Shown piece by piece: positions 1 through 5,724 of a stretch of DNA of 7,592 nt (its first letter is position 1; the number at the start of each line of letters is the position of its first letter). A program made the translations under genes and the position numbers. The notes under the pieces were generated by a model, which had not been told where the DNA came from, did no database searches, and saw only the letters and a list, made by a program, of their open reading frames with translations. The stretch comes from Candidatus Omnitrophota bacterium (GTDB taxonomy: Bacteria > Omnitrophota > Omnitrophia > Omnitrophales > JACROU01), in NCBI GenBank assembly GCA_016206875.1, contig JACQQR010000093.1:1-7592 (forward strand), in the 5' to 3' direction.

Positions 1-2
1 AT

Positions 3-131
3 TGGAACCGCAAGTGGAAACTGGAATTAATTCAAAAAGAAAACCCTTATTGGAACGATTTGTATTGGGAATTGACAGAAGAAGATAAACCCAAAACCAA
101 AGTCACTGGACCCCCGCTTTCGCGGGGGTGA
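3..131 (+). CDS. GIY-YIG endonuclease-like protein, C-terminal end (5' partial)
   Basis: An open frame enters from the left edge and stops at TGA 129-131, giving 42 residues. It begins WNRKWKLELIQ and continues with ENPYWNDLY. This WNR.WK..LI...NP.W.DLY pattern is the characteristic C-terminal end of the short (about 80-100 aa) stand-alone GIY-YIG nuclease family proteins common in bacteria and candidate phyla; the catalytic GIY-YIG half lies outside the window. Family proteins usually end shortly after the DLY motif, but here about 20 further residues follow (TEEDKPKTKVTGPPLSRG). The last of these are encoded by the palindromic repeat at 106-133, which also supplies the stop codon. The gene appears unrelated to the sugar cluster downstream. 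Recognition rests on a short motif from memory, so family assignment is likely but not certain. Confidence 0.6.
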   Translation, partial: WNRKWKLELIQKENPYWNDLYWELTEEDKPKTKVTGPPLSRG

Positions 132-133
132 CA
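106..133. repeat. REP-like palindromic repeat (GC-rich hairpin)
   Basis: A perfect 7-bp stem, CCCCCGC (111-117) with GCGGGGG (122-128), encloses the four-base loop TTTC (118-121), and A110-T129 adds one more pair. The flanks CTGG and TGACA match the layout of widespread dispersed palindromes whose reverse strand reads TGTCA-TTCCCGC-GAAA-GCGGGAA-TCCAG; here the usual T/A positions of the stem are C/G. A second pairing of GTCAC (102-106) with GTGAC (128-132) is also possible. There is no T-run after the stem, so it does not look like a classical intrinsic terminator, although it could stabilise the 3' end of the upstream transcript. It overlaps the last codons and the stop of the GIY-YIG-like gene. 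Only one copy is present in the window, so repeat status is inferred from resemblance. Confidence 0.6.
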
Positions 134-230
134 GAACACTGTAGTACCTACGGTCGTGCACGCGCAACTGGAACGAAGAAGGGACTTTTTCGATTTCTAA
201 TGAAAAGTTGTAAAACCCGGGTCACTATTT

Positions 231-2204
231 ATGTCTTCTAAATTTAAGATCGGTTTGGTGCAAATTAATAACAGTTTCGCGGGGCAAAATTATTTGCCTT
301 ACACCGCGGGCTTGCTTCAGGCATACGCCGAAGAGAATCTGCCCCATCCGCAGGATTTTCAATTTCTCCTGCCCATTTATTCCAGAATTTCTGTGGCTGA
401 GGGTGTGCGGCAAATGGACGCGGCAGATTTGGTTTGTTTCAGCGTATATGTCTGGAATATCAAAATATCTTTAGAACTGGCCAAGCGCATCAAGGCAAAG
501 AATCCGAATACCGTCATTCTCTTTGGCGGCCCGCAAGTTCCCGACGAACCGCAGGCGTTCTTAAGGCAGCATCCTTTTATTGATCTGGTCTGCCACGGCG
601 AAGGGGAAAAAGTTTTTGTGTCGATCCTGACACAACTCGAATCCGGAAATTGGGACACCGTACCCTCCGTCAGCTACATCGATCGAAATGGATTATTCCG
701 GAATAATCCGAAGGGCGAAAGAATCAGAAATGTCGCCGCCATTCCTTCCCCTTATTTAAAAGGAACTTTTGAAAAATTAATCCGGGCCTATCCCGGAGAA
801 GTTTGGCTGGCTTTGTGGGAAACAAACCGGGGCTGTCCTTTTTCCTGCACGTTTTGCGATTGGGGCTCGGCTACTGCCAGCCAAGTTTTCTCCTTCCCAA
901 TGGACCGTCTGCAAAATGATATGCAATGGTTCTCTTCCCAAAAAATCGAATTCATTTATTGCTGCGACGCCAACTTCGGGCTCTTAAATCGAGATATCGA
1001 TATCGTCAAATACATGGCTAACTTAAAAACCAACACGGGCTATCCTAAGGCCTTCTCGGTTCAAAATACAAAAAATGCCACCGACAGGGCCTACAGGGTG
1101 CAAAAAATTCTGAATGATTACGGATTGAATAAAGGCGTTACTTTATCGATGCAATCCGTGGATCCCTACACGCTACAACAAGTAAAAAGGGAAAATATCT
1201 CCTCGGATACCTACCGCACCTTACAGCACCGCTTTAGCGCCGACGGCGTTCCTACCTACACGGATTTAATTCTGGGTTTACCGGGGGAAACGTATGAATC
1301 GTTCGCCAATGGGGTCGGCACGGTAATTCAGGACGGCCAGCACAACCGAATTCAGTTTAATAATTTGTCCATACTCCCCAACGCCGAAATGGGCGATCCG
1401 GAATATCAAAAAAAATATGGATTTGAAATTGTAGAAACCAAGATTATTAATATTCACGGCAGTCTCGCCGAAACCGAAGAAATTCATGAAACCCAGCAGT
1501 TGGTGATTGCCACAAACTCTATGCCGCAAGCCCAGTGGCGCCGCACGCGCGCTTTTTCTTGGATGACGGCCCTTCTTCATTTTGATAAATTACTTCAGAT
1601 TCCGTTCATCCTCATCCACAAAAATTACGGCATTCCCTACCGGGATTTGCTTGAGATTTTCTCGGAACTGGAGCCCGGCAATTTTCCCATTATGGATTTT
1701 ATCCGCGCCTTTTTCATCGACAAAGCCCGGCAAATACAGAATGGGGACGCGGAATACTGCAACTCCGAAGAGTGGCTGAATATTTGGTGGCCGCCGGATG
1801 AATATATTTTCATCAAGCTGTGCACCGAAAATAATTTGGGGGCTTTTTACAAAGAAGCGGAAAAACTGTTGTGCGATTTCTTACAAAAACGCGTGCCGCA
1901 ATTTTCGCCGGAATTGGCTCAAGAAGCCTTGAGTTTGAACAAGTATTTAATCAAGCTTCCTTTTATCGAAAATGATTTGGTGTTGGATCAAAAATTTAAT
2001 ACCTGGGAGTTTTATAAATCTGTTTTGGTCGGGCAAAACTTGGCTCTGGTGCCCGGCGGACAATCGTACCGGATCCATCGCTCGCAAGAGACCTGGTCTT
2101 CTTGGGATCAGTGGTGTCAAAAAGTAATTTGGTACGGAAATAAACGCGCCGCGTACATTTATAATTGTTCTGAATTAACCGCAGAGGTCCACAATGCCGC
2201 CTAA
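231..2204 (+). CDS. B12-binding domain radical SAM protein
   Basis: The 657-residue protein has a B12-binding Rossmann-type domain at about 1-150 (LFGGPQVPDEP at 97-107, DLVCHGEGE at 118-126), followed by a radical SAM core at about 190-420. The iron-sulfur motif CxxxCxxC is Cys202, Cys206 and Cys209 (GCPFSCTFCDWG); further core signatures are YCCDANFG (243-250) and DLILGLPGET (345-354). Members of this class bind a [4Fe-4S] cluster and cleave SAM; many B12-dependent ones methylate unactivated carbons, others do rearrangements or ring contraction. The exact reaction cannot be read here. The DxHxxG lower-ligand motif of classical B12 proteins is not visible, as in many relatives. Residues about 430-657 form a long C-terminal region with many Trp and acidic residues that I do not recognise. 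ATG 231 has only a weak upstream ribosome site. It heads the operon and overlaps the next gene by 11 bp, suggesting a role in making or decorating the cluster's sugar; cytosolic, with no signal peptide or membrane segment seen. Confidence 0.88.
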   Translation: MSSKFKIGLVQINNSFAGQNYLPYTAGLLQAYAEENLPHPQDFQFLLPIYSRISVAEGVRQMDAADLVCFSVYVWNIKISLELAKRIKAKNPNTVILFGGPQVPDEPQAFLRQHPFIDLVCHGEGEKVFVSILTQLESGNWDTVPSVSYIDRNGLFRNNPKGERIRNVAAIPSPYLKGTFEKLIRAYPGEVWLALWETNRGCPFSCTFCDWGSATASQVFSFPMDRLQNDMQWFSSQKIEFIYCCDANFGLLNRDIDIVKYMANLKTNTGYPKAFSVQNTKNATDRAYRVQKILNDYGLNKGVTLSMQSVDPYTLQQVKRENISSDTYRTLQHRFSADGVPTYTDLILGLPGETYESFANGVGTVIQDGQHNRIQFNNLSILPNAEMGDPEYQKKYGFEIVETKIINIHGSLAETEEIHETQQLVIATNSMPQAQWRRTRAFSWMTALLHFDKLLQIPFILIHKNYGIPYRDLLEIFSELEPGNFPIMDFIRAFFIDKARQIQNGDAEYCNSEEWLNIWWPPDEYIFIKLCTENNLGAFYKEAEKLLCDFLQKRVPQFSPELAQEALSLNKYLIKLPFIENDLVLDQKFNTWEFYKSVLVGQNLALVPGGQSYRIHRSQETWSSWDQWCQKVIWYGNKRAAYIYNCSELTAEVHNAA

Positions 2205-2760
2205 ATTAAATGAGAAAAAGATAAAACCGCCCACAAATCATGCCGGATTAAAAATACGCAAGACCCAGCTTGACGGTGTGCTCCTCATCGAGCCCCCCAC
2301 TCATTTTGAAGATTTCCGCGGCGATTATGTGGAACTCTATAACGAAGAGCTGTACCAAGCCGCAGGCATTCGGGCCCGGTTCATTCAGGATGATATTTCT
2401 ACCTCAAACCGCCATGTACTTCGAGGCATTCACGGCGATGCGACGACATGGAAATTGATTTCTTGTCTTCAAGGAAAATTTTATTTGGTAGTGATCAATT
2501 GGGACGACGCCTCTTCCCAGAAAGGCGCCTGGCAGGGCTTTACTTTATCAGAGCAGAGTCGCCTGCAAGTGCTGGTGCCTCCTAAATTTGGCAATGCCCA
2601 TCTGGTCTTGAGCGAACAAGCCATATTTCACTACAAACAAACCACATATTACAATCGCGCGGGGCAATTCACGCTGATTTGGAATGACCCGAAGCTAAAC
2701 ATTTGGTGGCCGGTAAAAAATCCCATAGTCTCGCAAAGGGACGAAGGTGTGAATGTTTAA
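2194..2760 (+). CDS. RmlC-like sugar 3,5-epimerase (cupin)
   Basis: The 188-residue length matches dTDP-4-dehydrorhamnose 3,5-epimerases, which epimerise C3 and/or C5 of nucleotide-linked 4-keto-6-deoxy sugars. Family landmarks appear in order: the F-x-D-x-R-G-like FEDFRGDYVELYNEE (38-52), IQDDISTSNRHVLRGIHGD (64-82), KLISCLQGKFYLVVINWD (87-104), VLVPPKFGNAHLVLSEQA (126-143), HYKQTTYYN (146-154) and WNDPKLNIWWP (163-173). By alignment from memory, His80 corresponds to the catalytic base of RmlC, Lys87 to its phosphate/substrate lysine, Tyr147 to the catalytic tyrosine region and Asp165 to the Asp of the His-Asp dyad. It departs from standard RmlC at HGDATTW (normally HYQ...P) and at FGNAH (normally GFAHG), so it belongs to a variant subgroup and its substrate may not be dTDP-4-keto-rhamnose. 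ATG 2194 is preceded by AGAGG (2183-2187), six bases away. It overlaps the radical SAM gene by 11 bp and the SDR gene by 8 bp. Confidence 0.82.
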   Translation: MPPKLNEKKIKPPTNHAGLKIRKTQLDGVLLIEPPTHFEDFRGDYVELYNEELYQAAGIRARFIQDDISTSNRHVLRGIHGDATTWKLISCLQGKFYLVVINWDDASSQKGAWQGFTLSEQSRLQVLVPPKFGNAHLVLSEQAIFHYKQTTYYNRAGQFTLIWNDPKLNIWWPVKNPIVSQRDEGVNV

Positions 2761-3730
2761 TAATTCTAGAGTCTTAGTCACAGGCGGGGCCGGATTCATC
2801 GGAACGAGTTTAATAGCAAGACTTCTGAATGAAAATTGCCATATTCGCGCCACGGTGCATCAGACCCAACCCAGGATTCATGACTCTCGAATTGAATATG
2901 TCTCGGCCGATTTGACACAGAAAGAAGATTGTATTCGTGTCACGCAAGGAATGGATTATGTGTTCATGTGCGCAGCCGTTACCTCGGGAGCCTTGGCCAT
3001 CAACGCGACTCCTTTGATTCATGTAACACCCAATGTGGTGATGAATGCCTATATGCTGGAGGCCTCGTACAATCAAAAAGTGAAAAAATTTTTATTCATT
3101 TCAAGCAGCGCCGCCTATCCGCCCACCGGAAACCGGCCGGTGCGAGAAGAAGAGATGTTTGGCGAAGATCCCTACCCGGTTTATTACTTTTCCGGATGGA
3201 TGAAACGTTATTCGGAAATATTATGCAAAACGTACGCGGAAAAAATCAACCCTCCGATGAGCGTAGTGGTCATCCGCCCTTCAAATGCCTACGGACCGTA
3301 TGATAAATTTGATTTTAGGACGTCGCACGTGACAGCCGCACTGATTCGAAAAGTAATAGAAAGACAAAATCCCCTTGTCGTCTGGGGCACGGGAAACGAT
3401 GTAAGGGATTTGATTTATATTGACGATCTGGTTGGCGGAATGCTTTTGGCTTTTCGAACGAGTGAAAAATATTTGACCGTTAATATTGCCTCGGGGCTGG
3501 TTATTTCCGTAAAGGAGCTTGTGAACGAAATTCTAGCTCTGGACAATTACTTTGATGCCGATATTGAATACGATTCTTCGAAACCGTCCACGATTCCCCA
3601 GCGGCAGATTGATACAAGCTATGCAAAAAAAATATTGGGCTTTCAGGCAAAGACCCCGTTAACCCAAGGGCTTCGCAAAACCATTGATTGGTACAGAAAT
3701 GAATTCAGTGTCATTCAAACAAAACCCTAG
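2753..3730 (+). CDS. GDP-L-fucose-synthase-like NAD(P)-dependent epimerase/dehydratase (extended SDR)
   Basis: The 325-residue protein is an extended short-chain dehydrogenase with a Rossmann nucleotide-binding motif GGAGFIG (11-17), the acidic DLT at 53-55, the SSSAAYP segment (117-123) holding the catalytic serine region, RPSNAYGPYDKFD (175-187) and VRDLIYIDDLVGGM (217-230). RPSNAYGPYDKFDFRTSHV and the following ALIRK closely recall the substrate-binding stretch of GDP-L-fucose synthase (NLYGP.DNFD...SHV..ALIRK), so a nucleotide-sugar 4-keto-reductase or epimerase role is likely. The active-site segment reads VYYFSGWMKRYSE (143-155): where Y-x-x-x-K is expected from Tyr144, position 148 is Gly and the nearest lysine is Lys151. 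This may be a subfamily trait or may alter catalysis. ATG 2753 follows GAAGG (2743-2747) with a five-base spacing. Substrate and stereochemistry cannot be assigned; working after the cupin epimerase on the same nucleotide sugar is a reasonable inference. Confidence 0.85.
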   Translation: MFNNSRVLVTGGAGFIGTSLIARLLNENCHIRATVHQTQPRIHDSRIEYVSADLTQKEDCIRVTQGMDYVFMCAAVTSGALAINATPLIHVTPNVVMNAYMLEASYNQKVKKFLFISSSAAYPPTGNRPVREEEMFGEDPYPVYYFSGWMKRYSEILCKTYAEKINPPMSVVVIRPSNAYGPYDKFDFRTSHVTAALIRKVIERQNPLVVWGTGNDVRDLIYIDDLVGGMLLAFRTSEKYLTVNIASGLVISVKELVNEILALDNYFDADIEYDSSKPSTIPQRQIDTSYAKKILGFQAKTPLTQGLRKTIDWYRNEFSVIQTKP

Positions 3731-4628
3731 CGCCGGCATTTCAGCAGTTCCGGCCTCGTTTCATTCTTGCGCGTCCAAACGTATTTCTTTCATTTTGACC
3801 ACAAAAAATAAAGCCGCTTACCTGGACAAGGCCTTTGATCGGCTCGGAAAAATTATCAAAGCGGAAGATGAGCTTATTATCATTGACGGCCTGTCAAACG
3901 ATGACACGTCAAAAATCATAGAAAAACACGCGGCGTTGATTGGTGTTTATATTTCAGAAAAAGATAAAACTGCCTCCCACGCGTTCAATAAAGGGATCCT
4001 CCTTGCTCAAGGCAAATATATACGCCAGGTGACTGATGATGATGAAGTTCATTCAGAGGGATTGGAGAAAGCCGTAGCCGTTTTGGAAAAACATCCGGAA
4101 ATTGACCTGCTTCTTTGCGGCGGCACGAAACAGGAAAAACAAAAGGTTTGGAATTACTGTGTACCCCCCGGCGCGGGATACGGCCGTTCAACGGAAGATC
4201 CTTTTAAATATCAGGGGGCTTGCGGAGCCGGCTTTATTATTCGAAGAAGTTCTATCGCGTGGACGGGTCTGCATCCCAACGGCATTTGCGGAGATCAAGA
4301 ATTTGTTCTGGAGTGCATACGCCGCGGTGCCACGGTCCGGTTTTGCCGGATCAATTTGTATCATCATCCTATTTATGAACATAGTACCATTCATCAACTC
4401 AACAAGCGCTACTGGAAAGAATGGTACCGGCTGGCCAAACAATATTGTTCGCCTTCATTTTATTATGATTACCGCATACGTTCATTTGGGCTAAAATTAT
4501 CTGAAATGTTTCATGTACTGCTCCAACGCCTCGGAATGAGCGATTTGTCTGAAAAAAAATTTTCCGGAAATGCCGCCAGTGAAACCAACGATGCAAACGA
4601 TGCTATCTGGGATGGAGGATTTAGTTGA
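3699..4628 (+). CDS. Glycosyltransferase family 2
   Basis: This is a GT-A fold, family 2-like inverting glycosyltransferase that would transfer an activated sugar to a glycan acceptor at the cytosolic face of the membrane. Visible signatures, numbered from ATG 3699 (309 aa): the donor-binding beta strand ISFILTTKN (29-37), DELIIIDGLSNDDT (57-70), SEKDKTASHAFNKGILLAQG (86-105), which matches the S-E-x-D-x-G...NKG pattern of the family, and the metal-binding TDDDE (112-116). GDQEF (198-202) lies where the acidic catalytic-base motif is expected. No clear transmembrane helix is present. The start is uncertain: TTG 3684 and GTG 3708 are in frame, and none of the three has a strong ribosome site; ATG 3699 was chosen because the conserved fold begins about 28 residues later. 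The gene overlaps the SDR by 32 bp, so its translation is probably coupled to it. Donor and acceptor are unknown; a nonulosonic or deoxy sugar made by the neighbours is possible. Confidence 0.85.
   Translation: MNSVSFKQNPSAGISAVPASFHSCASKRISFILTTKNKAAYLDKAFDRLGKIIKAEDELIIIDGLSNDDTSKIIEKHAALIGVYISEKDKTASHAFNKGILLAQGKYIRQVTDDDEVHSEGLEKAVAVLEKHPEIDLLLCGGTKQEKQKVWNYCVPPGAGYGRSTEDPFKYQGACGAGFIIRRSSIAWTGLHPNGICGDQEFVLECIRRGATVRFCRINLYHHPIYEHSTIHQLNKRYWKEWYRLAKQYCSPSFYYDYRIRSFGLKLSEMFHVLLQRLGMSDLSEKKFSGNAASETNDANDAIWDGGFS
4614..4618 (+). promoter_or_regulatory. Ribosome binding site deciding the neuB start
   Basis: GGAGG at 4614-4618 lies 11 bases before ATG 4630, inside the last codons of the glycosyltransferase gene. 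In-frame ATGs at 4570, 4591, 4600 and 4612 lie upstream and lack a comparable site. Starting at 4630 places the conserved AEIG motif at residue 22, a normal position for this family, so 4630 is preferred. The spacing is slightly longer than ideal. Confidence 0.6.
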
Positions 4629-4629
4629 T

Positions 4630-5724
4630 ATGAAAAGAGAACTGAAGATTGACGAAGCCCTGATTACAGACGATTCGGATTGTTTTGTCATCGCTGAAAT
4701 CGGCCATAACCATCAAGGCTCGGTCCAAAAAGCCATGGAGTTGATTCGAACCGCCAAAGAATGCGGCGCCAACGCGGTGAAATTCCAAAAACGGAATAAT
4801 CGCCAGCTGTATACAAAATCCATGTACGAAATGCCCTACTCTCATGAAAACAGTTTTGGCGCCACCTACGGGGAACATCGTGAAAATCTGGAGCTGGACC
4901 AAAATGCTTACGGGGAGTTAAAACATTTCTGCCGCGAGCTGGGCATTACATTTTTTGCCACTCCGTTTGATTTCTCCAGCGCGGATTTTCTGGCTCGCCT
5001 GGACATGCCTGTCTATAAAACCGCCTCCGGCGATTTAAAAAACATCCCTCTGCTCAAATATATCGCCGGCATCGGAAAGCCTATGCTGGTCAGCACGGGA
5101 GGCGCCGGCATAGAAGATGTGCGGCGCGCTTATGAAGCCGTTATGCCGGTTAATCCTCAACTGTGCATTCTTCAATGCACGGCCAGCTATCCCGTTAGTT
5201 ATGAAGAATTAAACCTGAATGTGATTACGACTTACCGGAATGAATTTCCGGATATCGTAATCGGCCTTTCCGATCACGAAAATGGCATTGCCATGGCCAC
5301 AGCCGCTTACGTTTTAGGCGCGCGCGTGATTGAAAAACATTTCACCATCAATCACACGTGGAAAGGCACCGATCATGTTTTTTCGCTGGAACCCATCGGT
5401 TTTCGAAAGCTGGTGCGGGATTTAAAACGGGTGCGCTTGGCGTTGGGGGATGGCCGCAAACGCTCTTTTCCTTCCGAATCAGGGCCCCTTGAGAAAATGG
5501 GCAAAAAATTAGTCGCCGCAAAGGATATTCCCGCCGGTCATGTCCTGACGGAAGCAGACATCGCGATTAAATCGCCCGGAAACGGCCTTGCGCCGTACGA
5601 ATTGGAAAATGTTCTGGGCAAAGCAGCCCTGCGGCTGATACAAAAAGATGAAAACATCACCTGGGATGTCCTTGCCGGCATGCCGGAGAGCGCCGGTCAG
5701 GCGATTGTGCAAAGTTCATCATGA
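4630..5724 (+). CDS. neuB: NeuB-type nonulosonic (sialic) acid synthase
   Basis: The enzyme condenses phosphoenolpyruvate with an N-acetylmannosamine-like sugar to form a nine-carbon 2-keto acid of the sialic acid family. The 364-residue protein (from ATG 4630) has the NeuB TIM barrel at about 18-275: AEIGHNHQG (22-30), KFQK (51-54), YGEH (80-83), YKTASGD (129-135), LQCTASYP (181-188), GLSDHENG (212-219), EKHFTI (235-240) and TWKGTDH (243-249). His216 and His237, 21 residues apart, match the two metal-binding histidines of NeuB. A C-terminal SAF/antifreeze-like domain follows (about 288-350, VAAKDIPAGHVLTEADIAIK with PGNG), which in known enzymes completes the partner's active site in a domain-swapped dimer. 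Several motifs (YGEH, LQCT..YP, TWKG.DH) are closer to animal NANS than to E. coli NeuB. Legionaminic, pseudaminic, Neu5Ac or Kdn-type products cannot be separated by eye, and NeuC and NeuA are not in the window. It starts one base after the glycosyltransferase stop and overlaps the methyltransferase by ATGA. Confidence 0.92.
   Translation: MKRELKIDEALITDDSDCFVIAEIGHNHQGSVQKAMELIRTAKECGANAVKFQKRNNRQLYTKSMYEMPYSHENSFGATYGEHRENLELDQNAYGELKHFCRELGITFFATPFDFSSADFLARLDMPVYKTASGDLKNIPLLKYIAGIGKPMLVSTGGAGIEDVRRAYEAVMPVNPQLCILQCTASYPVSYEELNLNVITTYRNEFPDIVIGLSDHENGIAMATAAYVLGARVIEKHFTINHTWKGTDHVFSLEPIGFRKLVRDLKRVRLALGDGRKRSFPSESGPLEKMGKKLVAAKDIPAGHVLTEADIAIKSPGNGLAPYELENVLGKAALRLIQKDENITWDVLAGMPESAGQAIVQSSS

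Noticed and set aside
106..133. Intrinsic terminator for the upstream gene
   Set aside because: The hairpin is strong but is followed by GAACACTG rather than a T-run, and its sequence fits a dispersed palindromic repeat better.
134..230. Promoter for the operon
   Set aside because: TCTAAT (196-201) could be a -10 element, but no -35 element sits at a normal spacing. Small palindromes (GTAG-TAC-CTAC at 141-151, CGTGCACG at 155-162) are present but too short to call an operator.
1278..1580. 100-codon open frame on the minus strand
   Set aside because: It lies wholly antisense to the conserved radical SAM core, has no recognisable motif, and is a shadow of that gene.
2929..3303. 124-codon plus-strand frame within the SDR gene
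   Set aside because: It overlaps the conserved Rossmann and active-site regions of the SDR in another frame and shows no motif of its own.
4334..4352. Short inverted repeat TCCGG-TTTTG-CCGGA
   Set aside because: A five-base stem in coding sequence is expected by chance and has no supporting context.
4102..4494. 130-codon plus-strand frame within the glycosyltransferase
   Set aside because: It is out of frame with a clear family 2 glycosyltransferase, has a low-complexity composition and no family signature.
4570..4629. N-terminal extension of neuB from ATG 4570
   Set aside because: These 20 codons overlap the glycosyltransferase end, have no good ribosome site, and fall outside the conserved family start; GGAGG at 4614-4618 favours ATG 4630.
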